A stretch of 64,000 bases of DNA from Acheta domesticus (Eukaryota; Arthropoda; Insecta; Orthoptera; Gryllidae). The notes below the pieces were generated by a model that made no database searches, was not told where the DNA came from, and was given only the letters and a program-made list of their open reading frames with translations. Made by a program: the position numbers and the translations under genes. Positions 1 to 11,603 of the stretch are shown piece by piece; the stretch's first letter is position 1; the number at the start of each line of letters is the position of its first letter. The DNA is taken from positions 64,810,723 through 64,874,722 of the forward strand of contig JAHLJT010009419.1 in NCBI GenBank assembly GCA_031308135.1. The letters are read 5' to 3'.

Positions 1-2400
1 TTGTGGATATTAATCGGACAATTAAGAAACTTCCATTGTCTATTATCTTTTGTCATCACGTGTATACAATGAAATCGGCCCAAACGTCTTTGACCAAGAG
101 ATTCACCGCGTTGAAGAGACAAAGAACACATTACAAAAGAATCAAACAACACATTATCTTATGGCGTTTATATGATGCTATTGTCTACGCACGTTCTCTT
201 ATAGTAACCAAGTAGGAGTATCATATTGCCCACGTTAAACGTTTAGATCTCTATCCCGAGGGAAGCAAAGATCAGATAGTCCCCAGCAGAGATTATAGCT
301 TGCCTGATTGCTATCCTAATTGTTCCAGGAACAGTGGATATTTTTAGCATAATATGATATTCCTATACTAAGAAACAGCGACGAAATCAAAATCACTTTT
401 TATTATCGTATAAACTAGTCTTCGTATAATGCATTATAACACACATTATAACACAAATGCATTATAATGCACTGAACAAAGAACTTGCGTAATATTTGCA
501 ATGGTCTTGGCAATCGGTGAGGTATTTGAACCCCGAATAAATAACTACAAAAAATGTTACAGCCATTATTATATGCTGTTGACATTCCTCTGAAAATATA
601 CTCGTACGTCATCACGTATCAAGGCCAAATATTGCAGCTGGACCAGCGAAAAACCTTCTCCGCGAAAGGTGTGCATAATAGCAAAACACACGATAGCATC
701 AAAGTTTTGTAGTTCCCCAACGCACGATGTGTATCATCAACTCCGACGAGGAAGTCTCATTACGAACTCGGACGAGAGCGATGGGCGAGGTAACGGGATC
801 GATCGCGTTATCGACGACAAGACAATCGACCGCGCCCGCGATGTGAGAGGCGCCGCGCTACTTTTACTCCTCCGCTGCGAGCGATCGCGGCGCTCCCGGT
901 GGACGAAGGCGAAGTTAGCTCCGGCAAGTGAACTGCGATGAATGTCCGTTTTTCGAACGCAAGTCATCTTTCCTGTTCCAGTTTCTTAGTTCTGCACGAA
1001 CAGAGATATTTTCATTCTTTATTCGTTAAAAGAATTATCAAACGTAATGAATGGATAGAACATGAAAGATTATTTACGAACAAAACAATCTCAATAGATA
1101 ATGAACATATCATTACTTCACAACACATTCATTTTTTTAAAAAATCTTTTGAATGTTATCCTTGTTCGTAAGATTGACACCAAATATATGTATTCCTTCA
1201 GAACACACGTCGCGGATTGAATCCCTTCAAGTCAGTTTTCCTCCAAACAATAAACTAGAAAGCAATCATATGGTTTGTAGTTATTAGAATATTCCATTTC
1301 AACCATCAGGTATTTAGTGGTGACAGTGAAAATAATGAGAAATCGGTAGGTAAACGTTAAGAGCTTTGATTTTGAATCAGAGACGCAATCCACTTGCGTG
1401 CAGTGTGTGGCAAAGCGCTGTCGAGCGAAATAATTTGACCAAATGACATTATTTTCTCCTTATTATATCTGTATGCTCAGTGAATAAGTGTTTAAGTCAC
1501 ATTTTCCTAAATTTCAGTACACTACTTTTAACTCAACTCATTACTGATGACAGTAGTTTCATCGGTTTGTTTACAGTTTAGGACTTCACGTTTATACTAT
1601 AAACATACCCTTTTCTCTGGAAAAACTATTGTTGCGCATTGTAAAAAGTTCTAACCCAATCTTTTGGCGAAGTACAGACAATGTTAGAATTGCGTTATCC
1701 TTAAAATCAAACATGTTACTCGTACAACATTTTAGACAATTCTTAGATGAAACGCTGTTTTATACAACGTACTCTTTTTGAAGATCTAATTTAAAAAAAA
1801 TACATTTATATTTTACTGATACGATATTGTTTGACATATTGCTTGTTAAGAATTTACATCTTGTGGCAAGACACAACTCGCATTCATGATATTTAATCCT
1901 ACAGCACTCGCAATCATTTGTATTTGTCTCAAGACTTGGTCTCAAGTCTTTTCACCACAACGACTGATCAGACGTTGAAAAAAGGGGGTATATGATGGTT
2001 GTCCGGGTTTCGCTATACTACAACCCATTTCAACATCCATACCGAAAACGATATTCGAACTCTCCACCTTTCGAACCGAAACGTCAGAGGCATATCCGTC
2101 TTGAAGATCTAGGCTTCTCATGTTGGCATCCCCCTTCACTTCAATTGAAGATACGCGGTTTTTGATTTATTCTGTTTATCAATAGTCAGAAACATTTTTT
2201 AAAAAACATGTGGTCTGTAGAGAGAGAAGTATAATCACACAAGTTTTCTTGAGTTCCAAAATTCCAATACTATTCTTTTTTTTATATTTATATTTGAAAT
2301 ATGAATAACTGTAGCCACAAAAGTGATTGGCAACATTGGAAAGTTATAAATCTTTGCACCGAAATAACAAAAAACTTATTGGAACTTGTAAACGAAATAC
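1..2400. other. Intron or downstream part of the Osiris gene; no exon recognised
   Basis: AT-rich DNA with one CpG-rich patch at about 735-945 where both strands stay open for 76-90 codons. Neither frame resembles the missing Osiris exon, which should be hydrophobic, or any family I know. The rest holds nothing recognisable. Confidence 0.5.
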
Positions 2401-2402
2401 TA

Positions 2403-2551
2403 ATTGTGGCATCCAGTGAGAGAGGGAGCTAACCCACAAAATTCAAAACATCGATTTATTGACATATTCAATGTGTTCACAATCGATCAGGTTTATAAAT
2501 CGATATTTTGAATTTCGTGGGTTAGCTCCCTGTCTCACTGGATGCCTCAAT
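2403..2551. mobile_element. 149-bp palindromic MITE with TA target duplication
   Basis: Nearly perfect hairpin. Arms of about 57 bp (2403-2459 and 2493-2551) begin ATTGTGGCATCCAGTGAGA on the left and mirror it on the right with CTCACTGGATGCCTCAAT, around a 33-bp loop. TA flanks both ends (2401-2402, 2552-2553), the target site of Tc1/mariner-type elements. Too short to code. Confidence 0.82.
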
Positions 2552-3321
2552 TATATTTCATAGAACAGCAATTCACGTCCTCTGGCACCACTTCAACCAC
2601 AAGAAGGAATGCTCAACAAAACTTGTGCATTCTGGAGCTATATTTACGACCAGAAGCTAAACGTGGGGCTATTTCAGTATTTCCGTAATGGATCAAGGCA
2701 AATAACACAAAATACCCGATTGATATGTATTGGTTACTACTGCTCCCCAATCAACAGATCAAATCACCCACAAGTACACGTTAACTGCGTGGAAGAGGAG
2801 AGAGCGAAAGGATGCTAGATGAGAAGCTTCACTGCCCGGAATTCCGCGAGTAAGACAGGCTGCAGTGAAGAGGGAAATTAACTGTAAATCCACTGACCAA
2901 ATTGGATTAACATTCCTGAAGAACCGGTTGAGTCGGAACTAGAATACAAAAGTTCTTTCCAAAAGGAGCTATACGATTTCATGATGAAAGTACTATTGTT
3001 TTGTTGAGGCTACTCAATCGGATCGTGATGGTTATCGCTTGTTGAGTGTCTGTGCATGCCACAAAGCGATCGAGTGACTTTACAGACACTATGAAGAAGG
3101 TGAAGTAGGGACGGTGAGTTAACAGAAAAGTTGTTGTGATGAAAACGGACGAGAGAAGACGATAAGATGACGGAGTGTGATGTACAGAGGCGATGTGGTT
3201 GATGAGAAATGATGGCAAGAAAAAAGGAAATCTCTACGGAAGGTGCGTTCGGCTCTTCGATTCTCGCAGATAAAGTAATTTTTGTGAAGGGACATAATGA
3301 AATGAAGGGCTCAGTAGAACT

Positions 3322-3530
3322 AGGAGCTATCCCACATTTTTTGTAAAATTGAGTTATTAGCATTATACAAAACTTCAAATATTATTATTTTAGTAAAATA
3401 TATTATTTAAATCCAGTATGGACGTGTATGCAAATGTACTGTGTTTAAAAGTTTCAAAATGTATTGGGATATGAGGGAGTTCAGGTAAACCTTCATTATC
3501 TTAGAACTATGTCAGTGTGGGATAGCCCCT
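3322..3530. mobile_element. ~210-bp MITE with 15-bp terminal inverted repeats
   Basis: Ends are AGGAGCTATCCCACA at 3322-3336 and its inverse TGTGGGATAGCCCCT at 3516-3530, one mismatch in 15. A TA overlaps the left end; no clean duplication remains on the right. The interior is AT-rich and non-coding. The open frame that crosses the left end from 3010 has no recognisable product. Confidence 0.55.
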
Positions 3531-4721
3531 TGTTTTCCTCAGCCTTTCAAATATAACAGTCGCATGTCAATGTCAGTGGTCAACGATTGACCATAGCGTC
3601 ACCTTGCGTAATTGATTAATGGAAATTGTGACGTTTTATACAGCCAGGCTGATCCATTAATATCTCAATATTATTTCAATATTTCTTGATGTAATGCAAA
3701 ATATTTTAGTATCTCTTGATAAAGAACAATGTTGTACATTCAGAACAACGTAGTGAATGTTGAACTACTACTTCAACAGGAGGATCGCAAGTGTTGAAAA
3801 TACACATGATCTTGCCATACATCAAAAACCAGAGACAATCGTTCAATTATTTTGCAATTTATTTTCGTGTATCACTCCTCCACTTGTGTTTTTCATGTAA
3901 CGGGATGAACGGCGTCTGAAATGTAAATTTGCTGTTAACCCCAAAACCTCTGATATGAGCAAAATGGTAGCACTGCTAAAGTGCACAAGGCACAAGGCAC
4001 AAGACTCCGTGTAGCCAAGTAAAGTCATTGAAAAGATCTCCTTCCACCCAGTCGGTCGTTATCTGAACGCACTCGACCGAGAGATCTCGAAGTTCGTGGT
4101 CATTGCCACTTCCTTCTGAGAGACTTTTATGAGGCTCATAATGCCACAGGTCGTCGAACAGGAGTCGCCGACACATTCCTAAATTGCAACCTCAGCGGCT
4201 AACCCAGATCCAGAAGCTGTCTTGATAATTATTTTTTTATTACAACCTAAACACACCTAAAAGAGCTATGCTCCCTACTTTTTCGTCATAAAATCGGATG
4301 AACGAGTGGACGTCATTGCCAACAATTCTTATTTATTAGCGATAAAAAGCTTTCACCGGGTTTGCCGTCATGGTCAGTCGTCCAAGCGGATGGCGAGAGT
4401 CGGGAGAATGTGTTCTTACTCTTACCCCGTCAAACACGTCGCTTGCTCGGGCAAGAATTTCTAAATCTTATCTCCATCTGCCAGCAGAAATCGACAGTTC
4501 ATTCCAACACTCCATCATGTTTTCCAGCTTTTCAGTAGTTTCTATAAAATTATGTTTCGTCGCGTAACAACCAGTGATGGTACTTATCCGTCTTTGGGGA
4601 ACGCGTTTCAAAAACGGATATTTGCGTAGAATTTGCGTCGGATGTATAGTGTTTAGCAGCGTCTGCGCATCAAGGGTGATCTCAGGGCATCTGTTGCTAC
4701 TGCAGTGTCTCAAGTTGGGTT
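3531..4721. other. No recognised gene
   Basis: Minus-strand frames of 66 codons (4176-3976) and 81 codons (4713-4468) have balanced composition and may be decayed transposon coding sequence. I recognise no motif in either. Confidence 0.4.
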
Positions 4722-5257
4722 GACTGATTTGGATAATTTCGGGCGCGTCAACTAGTGAGGTAATTAGTCCTGTAAGTGTAGTGCATCTTTATTTCATCGG
4801 AAGGTGGCAGTGATCTTCCCCCGCTGGATGGCGAGATCCGGCGCCGACCTACCGTCGTAAAGGGGGGGTTCCCCAACTAGGTGTCTCCCACCAGCGGGGC
4901 ACTGCCCCAGTCGGGACCGGACTCCCGGCATATGTGGCAGTGTAGTGCATGTTAGTGTAAGTAGGTGTGTAAGAGGTGAGGATATGACAAGGAAGAGGAA
5001 GGAAAGACCGCGCGCGGTTCTTGGCCGGTTTGTTAGGTACTGCTCCGGCGTTCGCCGGGTGTTGATCGGAGAAACCACGGAAAACTACTGATCAGAGCAT
5101 CCTGCCGCTAGAATTCTCCTCCAGACAGGGACTGAATTTGACGTAGCTGATAAGCTAGGGTCGAAAATCCTGCCGCGCCGTCGGGACTCTAACGTAGGAC
5201 TTCCCGCTCAGAGGCACTGCAGAGACATCAGTTGATACTCTGACCTACCTCGCCCGG
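4722..5257 (-). mobile_element. tRNA-headed SINE (family 1), near full length
   Basis: Reads on the minus strand from a degenerate tRNA-related head (about 5257-5170), through a body shared with the copies near 16.2, 24.8, 31.8, 42.9, 45.0, 54.3 and 61.8 kb, to the conserved 3' end GACGCGCCCGAAAT. The body contains the shared blocks CGGAGCAGTA-type, GCGCGGTC and GTCGACGGTAGG-type seen in all copies. The B box is mutated here. Confidence 0.8.
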
Positions 5258-5269
5258 TTTAAGGTTGGG

Positions 5270-5402
5270 AGATTCTAGGATTCAAGTCCTCACAGTGGTG
5301 GATGTTCAACATTAGCTAGAGAGTTAGGTTAAATTCAACCCCTGTCCGGGGAAGAATTCCATCGGTCGTCTGCTTTGGTCGGTAGTTTCCCTTGGTTCTT
5401 GG
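5270..5402 (+). mobile_element. 5' fragment of SINE family 1, head-to-head with the preceding copy
   Basis: Contains the B-box-like AGGATTCAAGTCC (5277-5289), the GTTAGGTTAAATTCA block and the GAATTCCATCGGTCG block of the family, then stops before the middle body. It faces the copy at 4722-5257. Confidence 0.65.
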
Positions 5403-5734
5403 AAACCAGACGATCAATACAAGGTGAAGGCCCTGTATTTTAACATGACGACAGATCGCATGCGCCGACCTGGATGGCCGAGGTGGCCGGAGCGAGTGCC
5501 GACTCAGCGCCTCGGTCGGAAAGATCGCGGATTGGAGTTGCTCCGTTGGCATTGTTGGTTGTCCCTTGTCTTTCATGTGCGTATGTTGTCGCGGAAGGGC
5601 TTGTGAGTCTGCAGATCACAGATCACGGTGCCTGCGAGTGTGTCTAGAGTAAAAGATTAATAAGTGTACCCATGAGGGGCATAGTGGGTACCCTAAGCGG
5701 ATAGCCGAAATCGGCATTTCCTGAAATCTGGAAA

Positions 5735-6735
5735 ATGCTCCCGCAAGAACAAAATGACATACGGCATTTTTCTATTATGGTCAAGCACATTTTGTCTCAA
5801 AATTTTAGTAGATTTTGCGCAATATTAAGTGAAATATACTATACATTATTAAAAAATTACAAAAAAAAGCTGTTCTCTGAAACGTCTCCCAATTTCTTCT
5901 TTAAAATTTTGGTAGGGATAGTGCTAAATGCTCTTTATAAGATGACATAAACACCATATAACTCTATTCTTTTGTTTTTCGAAACTTACAAAATGTAATT
6001 TTTTAACTTGTTTCTCACATCTTTAATATTTACATTAGCGGCGGTTTGTTCACATTATTTTATTTATGATTATAAGTGCTTAAAACAATATCATATAATG
6101 TTTCTCGAATACTCAACAATTTTCTGTCAAAAGGAGCTGAATATTCCGCATTTTCAGAAACGCTCAAACGCCGTTTGTTAAAAAAGTCGCCTGATTTTTT
6201 CTTTAAACTATTCCAACGGATAGTGCTAATTGAACTCTTTAATACGACGTAAAGTTCATATTGGAATATTTTTTGTTTTTTAAAAAAATACGCAAATGTT
6301 TTTTTTTAATATCTCTTATTTCCTTAATATGCACAGTTCCAGCAATTTGTGAACACCTTTGCATTTGCGAGTTAAAATGCTTTAAATTACTTTAAATTAA
6401 GTTTTTCGAAAACTACAAATTTTCTGTGAAAAAGAGCTTCAAATTTCGCATTAACAGTAACACTTAAACACCATTTGCTTAAAAGCGGTTCCAAATTTTT
6501 CAATGAAAATTCCTATTTAGGACGAGGTTTTACTTTTCTTTAATATTTTTAAGGTAATATTTCGGTTCTAGTATTGAGAAAGCGAAAAATTGAGAAAATT
6601 TCAAAATAATGTACTTTGGGCGGTGATAGACGGCAACTGCCAAGAAGATGGGGCAAGACCGTAATGCCAGCAACAAACCGACAAAATTTGAAAATTCTAC
6701 TACGAGAAAGTCTGTGCCATTTTACAGCACCTCTT
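5735..6735 (+). repeat. Solitary arm of the large foldback family
   Basis: Collinear with the right arm of the 2-kb palindrome at 48194-50194. Shared landmarks are GGATAGTGCTAA repeated at 5916 and 6218 (302-bp spacing), CTCACATCTTTAATAT, TTTTCTGTGAAAA-like and CGCTCAAACGCC blocks, and the terminus GCCATTTTACAGCACC at about 6718-6733. So the arm consists of tandem ~300-bp units. Its mirrored partner is missing. Non-coding. Confidence 0.8.
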
Positions 6736-7989
6736 TATTGTTATTTTTAATATATTTCTACTGGTCAGGAGATTCTTGTCTTTAGTTATTTGAATTAAAT
6801 ATTTTTATGGTTTATTTTTATTAATTCTTAAGAACACAATTCTTTACCTTGCAATTATTTTAAAAGTAAAATCTTATAACAATTCATGTTCATTCAAAAG
6901 GCGACGGGTATTCAAAAGGCGTTAATTCACAGAAAGATGTCGTTTGCCTCAAAATCCAAACTCATAATTTTCTTGATGCACAGAATTCAAATAAAATGTT
7001 CAAAGTGTACGTTGGTCTTGCCATATCTCTAAAACTGAAAATATTTCAAACATGCGTGCAGAAAATATTTATATTTTCCTAAATAAACGTGCTATTAATT
7101 CTCAAGATATCTTTCAGTTATGCCGATATTCAAAACAGAAGAGAATGGTGTTTTTAACTTTACAAGTCTGTGTGCAATAATATTACAAAACCTTGTATTA
7201 AGATAAAAAATGCTGATATAATGCTAGTCAGAGATTATTATATTATACTTTTCATTTGTTTTTCATGAATAGTGCACGGTGTATTTGCTGAAATAACTAC
7301 GAGTGTTTTCTTGTCAAAACACAATTGTAAATGATTTGAATAACATGGCTATTCAGACGTTCTCACGATATTTCAAAAAATGTTAGGAAGAAGTAGCGGT
7401 AATTTGTCATCAGAACATGCCAAGGAAGGTAAATTGTAGGAAATAAATTTGCATGAATACAAAGCTGAACTGATTCAGCTTTTTTCCCAACGTTTCTATC
7501 ATTAGCCGACCAATTCATAGCTCTGTGGTTCTTGATGACCAGTATGAAAACAATAAGTAATATTAATATTATTATGTAATTATAGTAGAATTATTACTTA
7601 CAGAAAAAGTAATGAAAACCACTAAACCACTAAACGTTTGACATTATACTACTAAACAATACTAATAAATGACAATTTTTCAAGACTTTTTTCATAAAAT
7701 GTATTAATGAAATTGAGGAAAAATGATCAAAAATATTTTGTAATATTCCTTTAAATTACGATTAAATTTCTTATGTTGAATATTTTAGAGAAGTTATTAA
7801 ATTGAATATATCAGTTCAAAACGCTCATGTATATTTGCTGAGAAATTTCAATTGCTGCTAATTAAAAAAATCGTTTCACAAATCAACGTCTTTTCCTTTC
7901 TCGTGTACGGAGTAAAACGTAGTGTAGGGAATGTTAAATAATACTGCGAGTCGATGTAAAATGATGTCGAGTAAATTATCAATGTCGAT
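6736..7989. other. No recognised feature
   Basis: AT-rich DNA with no frame of note and no repeat I could match elsewhere in the window. Confidence 0.4.
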
Positions 7990-8165
7990 AGTTTAATGGA
8001 AATACGCGATTAGGGTCCCCTGATACCCGAAAAGTGTTTGGTTATTTTCAAAAGCCTTTCTACCCCTCTGTCTGTTTGTGAACAACAATAGGGCTTAAAC
8101 CATTCGTAGAATATTCTCCAAAATGATCATTTCCTGATCTATCTGCTGCGACTCAAAGCATTGGG
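7990..8165 (+). repeat. Diverged copy of an interspersed repeat shared with 39.6, 53.6 and 57.6 kb
   Basis: The order of blocks CTCTGTCTGTTTGTGAAC, then GGCTTAAACCATTC, then TTCTCCAAAATGATC, then TTTCCTGATC matches the other three copies. The match is weaker than among those three. Confidence 0.5.
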
Positions 8166-9010
8166 ATTTTTGAATTAATCTTTTCGTTTTTGTACACATG
8201 TATCCTTTGGGGGCCTTTTCATAGTTTTCAAAAAATGGAAACGAAATTATTGCAAGTCATTTCCACGTGTTTCTCACCGACCACGCCTCTCAATAGTTTT
8301 TGAAAAGTGTCTAAATAACCACTCCCATGAGTAAAACTACTGCAAAATGTATCATGAATTTATGAAACACTGTTTTCCCGCAATCTTCCAGCGTTCACGA
8401 ATCAATTCCTGACACCGCAGGATCGGAGAACGAAAATGAAGAAACACAGACTATAATTCACAGAGACGGTAGTATTTTTGTTGTCGAGTTTAATGGGCCT
8501 GTTTGAACTTCATGTTTAATTTCATGACAAAGGTCGCTTTCACTTTTGTGAAATTGCTTGAAGAGGGTTTAAAAGTTCTTCATTACCTACATAGTGTGTA
8601 TCAAGAGATGAACAACGATGAATGTTGGTTTGGGTGTGAAACGTTAGTGGAGAAGTTAGAATTGCAAGTCAGAAGAAAAGCATTTCAAACCATTATAGAA
8701 GGCATTGTTCGATACACGGCTCCTGGATAATTCCGTTGTAATTTTGTTGATGTGTCCGTGAATTTGCTGTTATTACAATTTTTTTACAAACTGTTCGGCA
8801 ACAAATTAACTTTGGCTTAAAATGGGATGGAAATGTTGTAAACCACAGGTTGAAGGTTGAAGGCTGAATGTTGTTTTAGGTTAATCGCTAAGGTCGAATG
8901 TAGAAGCCTTATCAGAAATCGAACCCTGAACTTGGATACGAGTAGCACAGTGTCAGCAATTCTATAAAAGTATTTTAGGTTGTAAGATACCATTTCGTCC
9001 CCCATACCAT
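8166..9010. other. No recognised gene; one 75-codon plus-strand frame
   Basis: The frame at 8503-8730 has balanced composition but no motif I recognise and no splice or promoter context. It may be chance or decayed transposon sequence. Confidence 0.35.
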
Positions 9011-9228
9011 TTGGAGAGCAGTCGGGAGCGTAGAGCTTGTTCCGGCGGGAACGGTACCCGCTGGCGGAGATAATTGAAGGGGAAAATCCGCAAGTCGGCT
9101 TATAGGTCAGTTCCTGATTTAATGTTCTAGCGGGGAAGGAACACAACCACTTTCTGGGATATAACTACCCGGATGCTCTTCATCTACAGGATTCATGACC
9201 GTAGCAGTTAATGCGCCTGGAAACATCA
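9011..9228 (+). mobile_element. SINE family 1, 5'-truncated copy
   Basis: Matches the 3' half of the family: GAGCAGTCGGGAGC, TAGAGCTTGTTCCGG, GGTACCCGCTGGCGGAGA, AAATCCGCAAGTCGGC, and the end CGTAGCAGTTAATGCGCCTG. It is the first of four stacked 3' pieces. Confidence 0.7.
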
Positions 9229-9295
9229 AACGCACGTGTAGAGGGGCAGGTCCCAATTTTTAGCGGGCAAAGAACTTCCCCAAATCCCGAGATTT

Positions 9296-9353
9296 AGAAT
9301 GCGCTTTTCCTATGGAATTATCGACAATATCAGTTGGTGCCCCTGGAAACATC
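9296..9353 (+). mobile_element. SINE family 1, 3'-end fragment
   Basis: Ends in CAGTTGGTGCCCCTGGAAAC followed by ATCAATCAATCA, the family's simple tail. Confidence 0.55.
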
Positions 9354-9369
9354 AATCAATCATACCAAC

Positions 9370-9496
9370 GTCTAGGACGGCGCCGGATGTCACATTCTAG
9401 GAGACGAACACCTGCCTACAGGGATAAAGCATGCACTTCACCTACGTAACTAATGAACAGAGCAGTTGATGTGCCCGGAAACTTCACTCACTCAAA
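9370..9496 (+). mobile_element. SINE family 1, 3'-end fragment
   Basis: Runs from GGCGCCGGATGTC through GCACTTCACCTACG to AGCAGTTGATGTGCCCGG, matching the last ~130 bp of the family. Confidence 0.6.
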
Positions 9497-9775
9497 CCGC
9501 CATTTAGGACGATGCGGAAACTCCCGTTGTAGCGTTTTTTTTCCCTTTTTTTTACAAGTCATTGAAGTCATCGTCGCGTCTCGTTAGTTGTCAAGAGGAC
9601 CGCTAGGTAGCATCTCCGCGCACGCGCCTCTCTCTTGCGCGCCCCTCCGTCACTACACAGCGGCCAGAATTGGGGAGGAATGAGGATGTGGATAGGTTTT
9701 AGGGCACTTCACAGGGGTTGGACTAGCCCTTGTGAAGCAGGTAGGTTCGTTTTGTTGGAACAAATTTCACATGAG

Positions 9776-9840
9776 ATCGACGGGAATCGAACCCGGACTT
9801 CCTTGGTGAGAAACTCCCCACCTCCCGGAATGTAATATGC
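9776..9840 (-). other. tRNA-like fragment (T arm and anticodon arm only)
   Basis: Minus strand shows a perfect B box within CCGGGTTCGATTCCCG. It is preceded by a TTTCTCACCAAGGA segment resembling the anticodon region of tRNA-Glu. No D arm and no pairing acceptor stem can be formed, so it is a pseudo-tRNA or SINE head, not a functional tRNA. Confidence 0.45.
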
Positions 9841-9888
9841 ACTTTACCTAAGTTACTACTGGCCATAGCAGTTGCCGTGCCCGGACAG
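9820..9888 (+). mobile_element. SINE family 1, 3'-end fragment
   Basis: CACCTCCCGGAATG, GCACTTTACC and CATAGCAGTTGCCGTGCCCG reproduce the family's 3' end. Confidence 0.55.
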
Positions 9889-9901
9889 AGAAAGTCAATG
9901 A

Positions 9902-10287
9902 CAGGGCCTTTTAACTCTCATATAATGGTGGTGGAGACCATTACAGTGAAAGCACCTTCTTATAGCACCTTCTTATAGGAACTTACATACGAACTGCTGC
10001 CAACGGTACTGTAAACGTGCGTGACTGCTGCGTAGGTTCGCGAGACGCAAGCAGGCGCGTAATGTTACAAAAAATAGTGTCAATGTTCGCGCTTTCTTCA
10101 GCAGTTTCTTATATGAATGTGTTATGAACAATTGAAGATTTAGATGACACTTCGTATTTCTCAGGAATCAACCGATTTTTATGTGTGGAAGTTGGCGAAC
10201 CTAAATTACAGCTGTACCTGACAACACTACCGTCTCCTACAGTAGCACCCCCAAGTTTTATCTCCGGTTTTTGATGGAGAGTTGCAA
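9902..10287 (+). mobile_element. hAT-like MITE, copy A (right end damaged)
   Basis: Starts CAGGGCCTTTTAACTC and is collinear with copies B (31108-31500, inverted) and C (62421-62803): CCTTCTTATAGGAAC, ATGTTACAAAAA, GTTTCTTATA, TTTTTATGTG, GGAAGTTGGCGA, CTCCGGTTTTTGATGG, GAGAGTTGCAA. The terminal GGCCCTG has been lost at the right. Confidence 0.78.
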
Positions 10288-10677
10288 CGAATTGGACGGT
10301 GTTATGCATTAACTGGCTAAGCGCCATTTTTGAAAAAAATGAGACATGGACGCCATCAGTTGCATGTTCTAAGTGTATGCAAAATTTTGGCGCTAACTCT
10401 GTTATAATAGCCTTATCATTAATGCAAAATGTAAACGCCATCAGTCACGTCAGGGATTTTATGTTTCGCAACAACCGGCTATAAACCTAGATCTTGGAAT
10501 CTGCTGTTCTTAATTTCACATTATGGAGGAAAGCGCCCGATATTTTAGTCATGTTTGTGTAGTTTGGCGCTTCAATAAATGAAATAATTAAATTACAGTT
10601 TTTAGAGCTGAAAATGCAATAAAACGTTTGAACACGATTATCTCAAAACTTGTATGATGTCGCATAGCCGGTTGATG

Positions 10678-10979
10678 CACGGTGTAAGATATATAGGTGT
10701 GTCAACTAGCCGCCTTTTGGACAAAATTTTTGAAGCCAGTTTGAGGCTAGTTCCTCTATTATCCGTACGGTGCGCACGATCGAGTTGGGCATTCATGATG
10801 ACATCTCGCGATTTAGTGGCTTCCACCAGAGGTTACAAAGCTATTAAATGGATCACCATCTTGTCCCAAAAATGCCCAAGTCGTTCGCAGCGCTTACATA
10901 GCGAGAACTGTGAGAACTAACCTCACATTAGCTTCAGTTTTAGACCGGGAGTGAACCCACCTATATCTCTTACACCGTG
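10678..10979. mobile_element. 302-bp MITE 36 bp from the exon 2 splice donor
   Basis: Terminal inverted repeats CACGGTGTAAGATATATAGG (from 10678) and the inverse, ending CTCTTACACCGTG at 10979, one mismatch over about 25 bp. Flanks GTTGATG and ATTGATG agree at 6 of 7 positions. The CA-GGTGTAA end looks hAT-like. It sits in intron 2 of the Osiris gene just past the exon 2 donor (11015). The open frames across it have no recognisable product. Confidence 0.72.
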
Positions 10980-11015
10980 ATTGATGCACAACACTCTAGT
11001 CGGCGAGTCGCTCAC

Positions 11016-11319
11016 CAGTGCCCTGCGAGTCGGCGGCGGCGGCGCCGGCGGCGGAGGCGGCGAGGTCCCAGTCGTCGCCGAGGGAGCGCGCGGCGGCGGC
11101 GGCGGCCGAGGCGGCGTCCAGCAGACGCACGTTGAGGGCGTGCGTGTCCAGAAACAGCCCCAGGCGGCGCGCCAGGTACGCGTCGACGCGCGCGTCGGCG
11201 TCGCGCGGGTAGTCCTTGGCCAGCGCCGCCAGGAGCGCGGCGTGCGCGCGGCCGCGCGCCTCCCCGGACGCTGCGCTGGCGCTGGCGTTCTCGCGCACCA
11301 CCGTCACTCCGGGTAGCAC
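11016..11319 (-). CDS. Osiris family (DUF1676) protein, exon 2 (residues 92-192)
   Basis: Second coding exon of the same gene. It begins at acceptor TTGCCGCAG|GTGC, so the protein reads ELQ followed by VLPGVTVVREN, the expected Osiris continuation after the two-cysteine block. A branch-site-like ACTAAT lies about 30 nt before the acceptor (11349-11354). Residues about 135-159 (RVDAYLARRLGLFLDTHALNVRLLD) match the family's L-x-R-x-x-x-F-L-x-T-H-x-L-x-V/L segment. The last part is very alanine-rich. The exon ends ACT G|GTGAGC (phase 1). A stop follows six codons past the donor, so splicing is required. The hydrophobic, Lys/Leu-rich C-terminal part of the domain is absent, and I find no matching minus-strand frame down to position 1. 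The gene is therefore incomplete here. GC content is far above the surrounding DNA. Confidence 0.87.
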
Positions 11320-11603
11320 CTGCGGCAACAATTCATAACCGAAAATTAATTAGTAATACGTTCGTTAATTAACTGAAGTCAGGTTCGTTTTATTGAATAA
11401 TTACATGCCTTTGGTCAGTTGGGCCATTGGCAGCAGAAGATGAACTAATTGAATATTACAAATGGAAATGAGTACTTATAAAAATGCAGCTCACGCATCA
11501 AGAACAATCTATTTCATGCGTTTAAGTCAAATTTGAAAGGAGATTATAGGAGGTCGAAAAATTGTTTGGGCAATTTACGTTTCAGTCGGTTACAATGGGA
11601 ACT

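Noticed and set aside
737..967. Minus-strand frame considered as the missing Osiris exon
   Set aside because: Arg/Ser-rich and hydrophilic, whereas the expected C-terminal exon is strongly hydrophobic with Lys clusters; no matching phase-1 acceptor identified.
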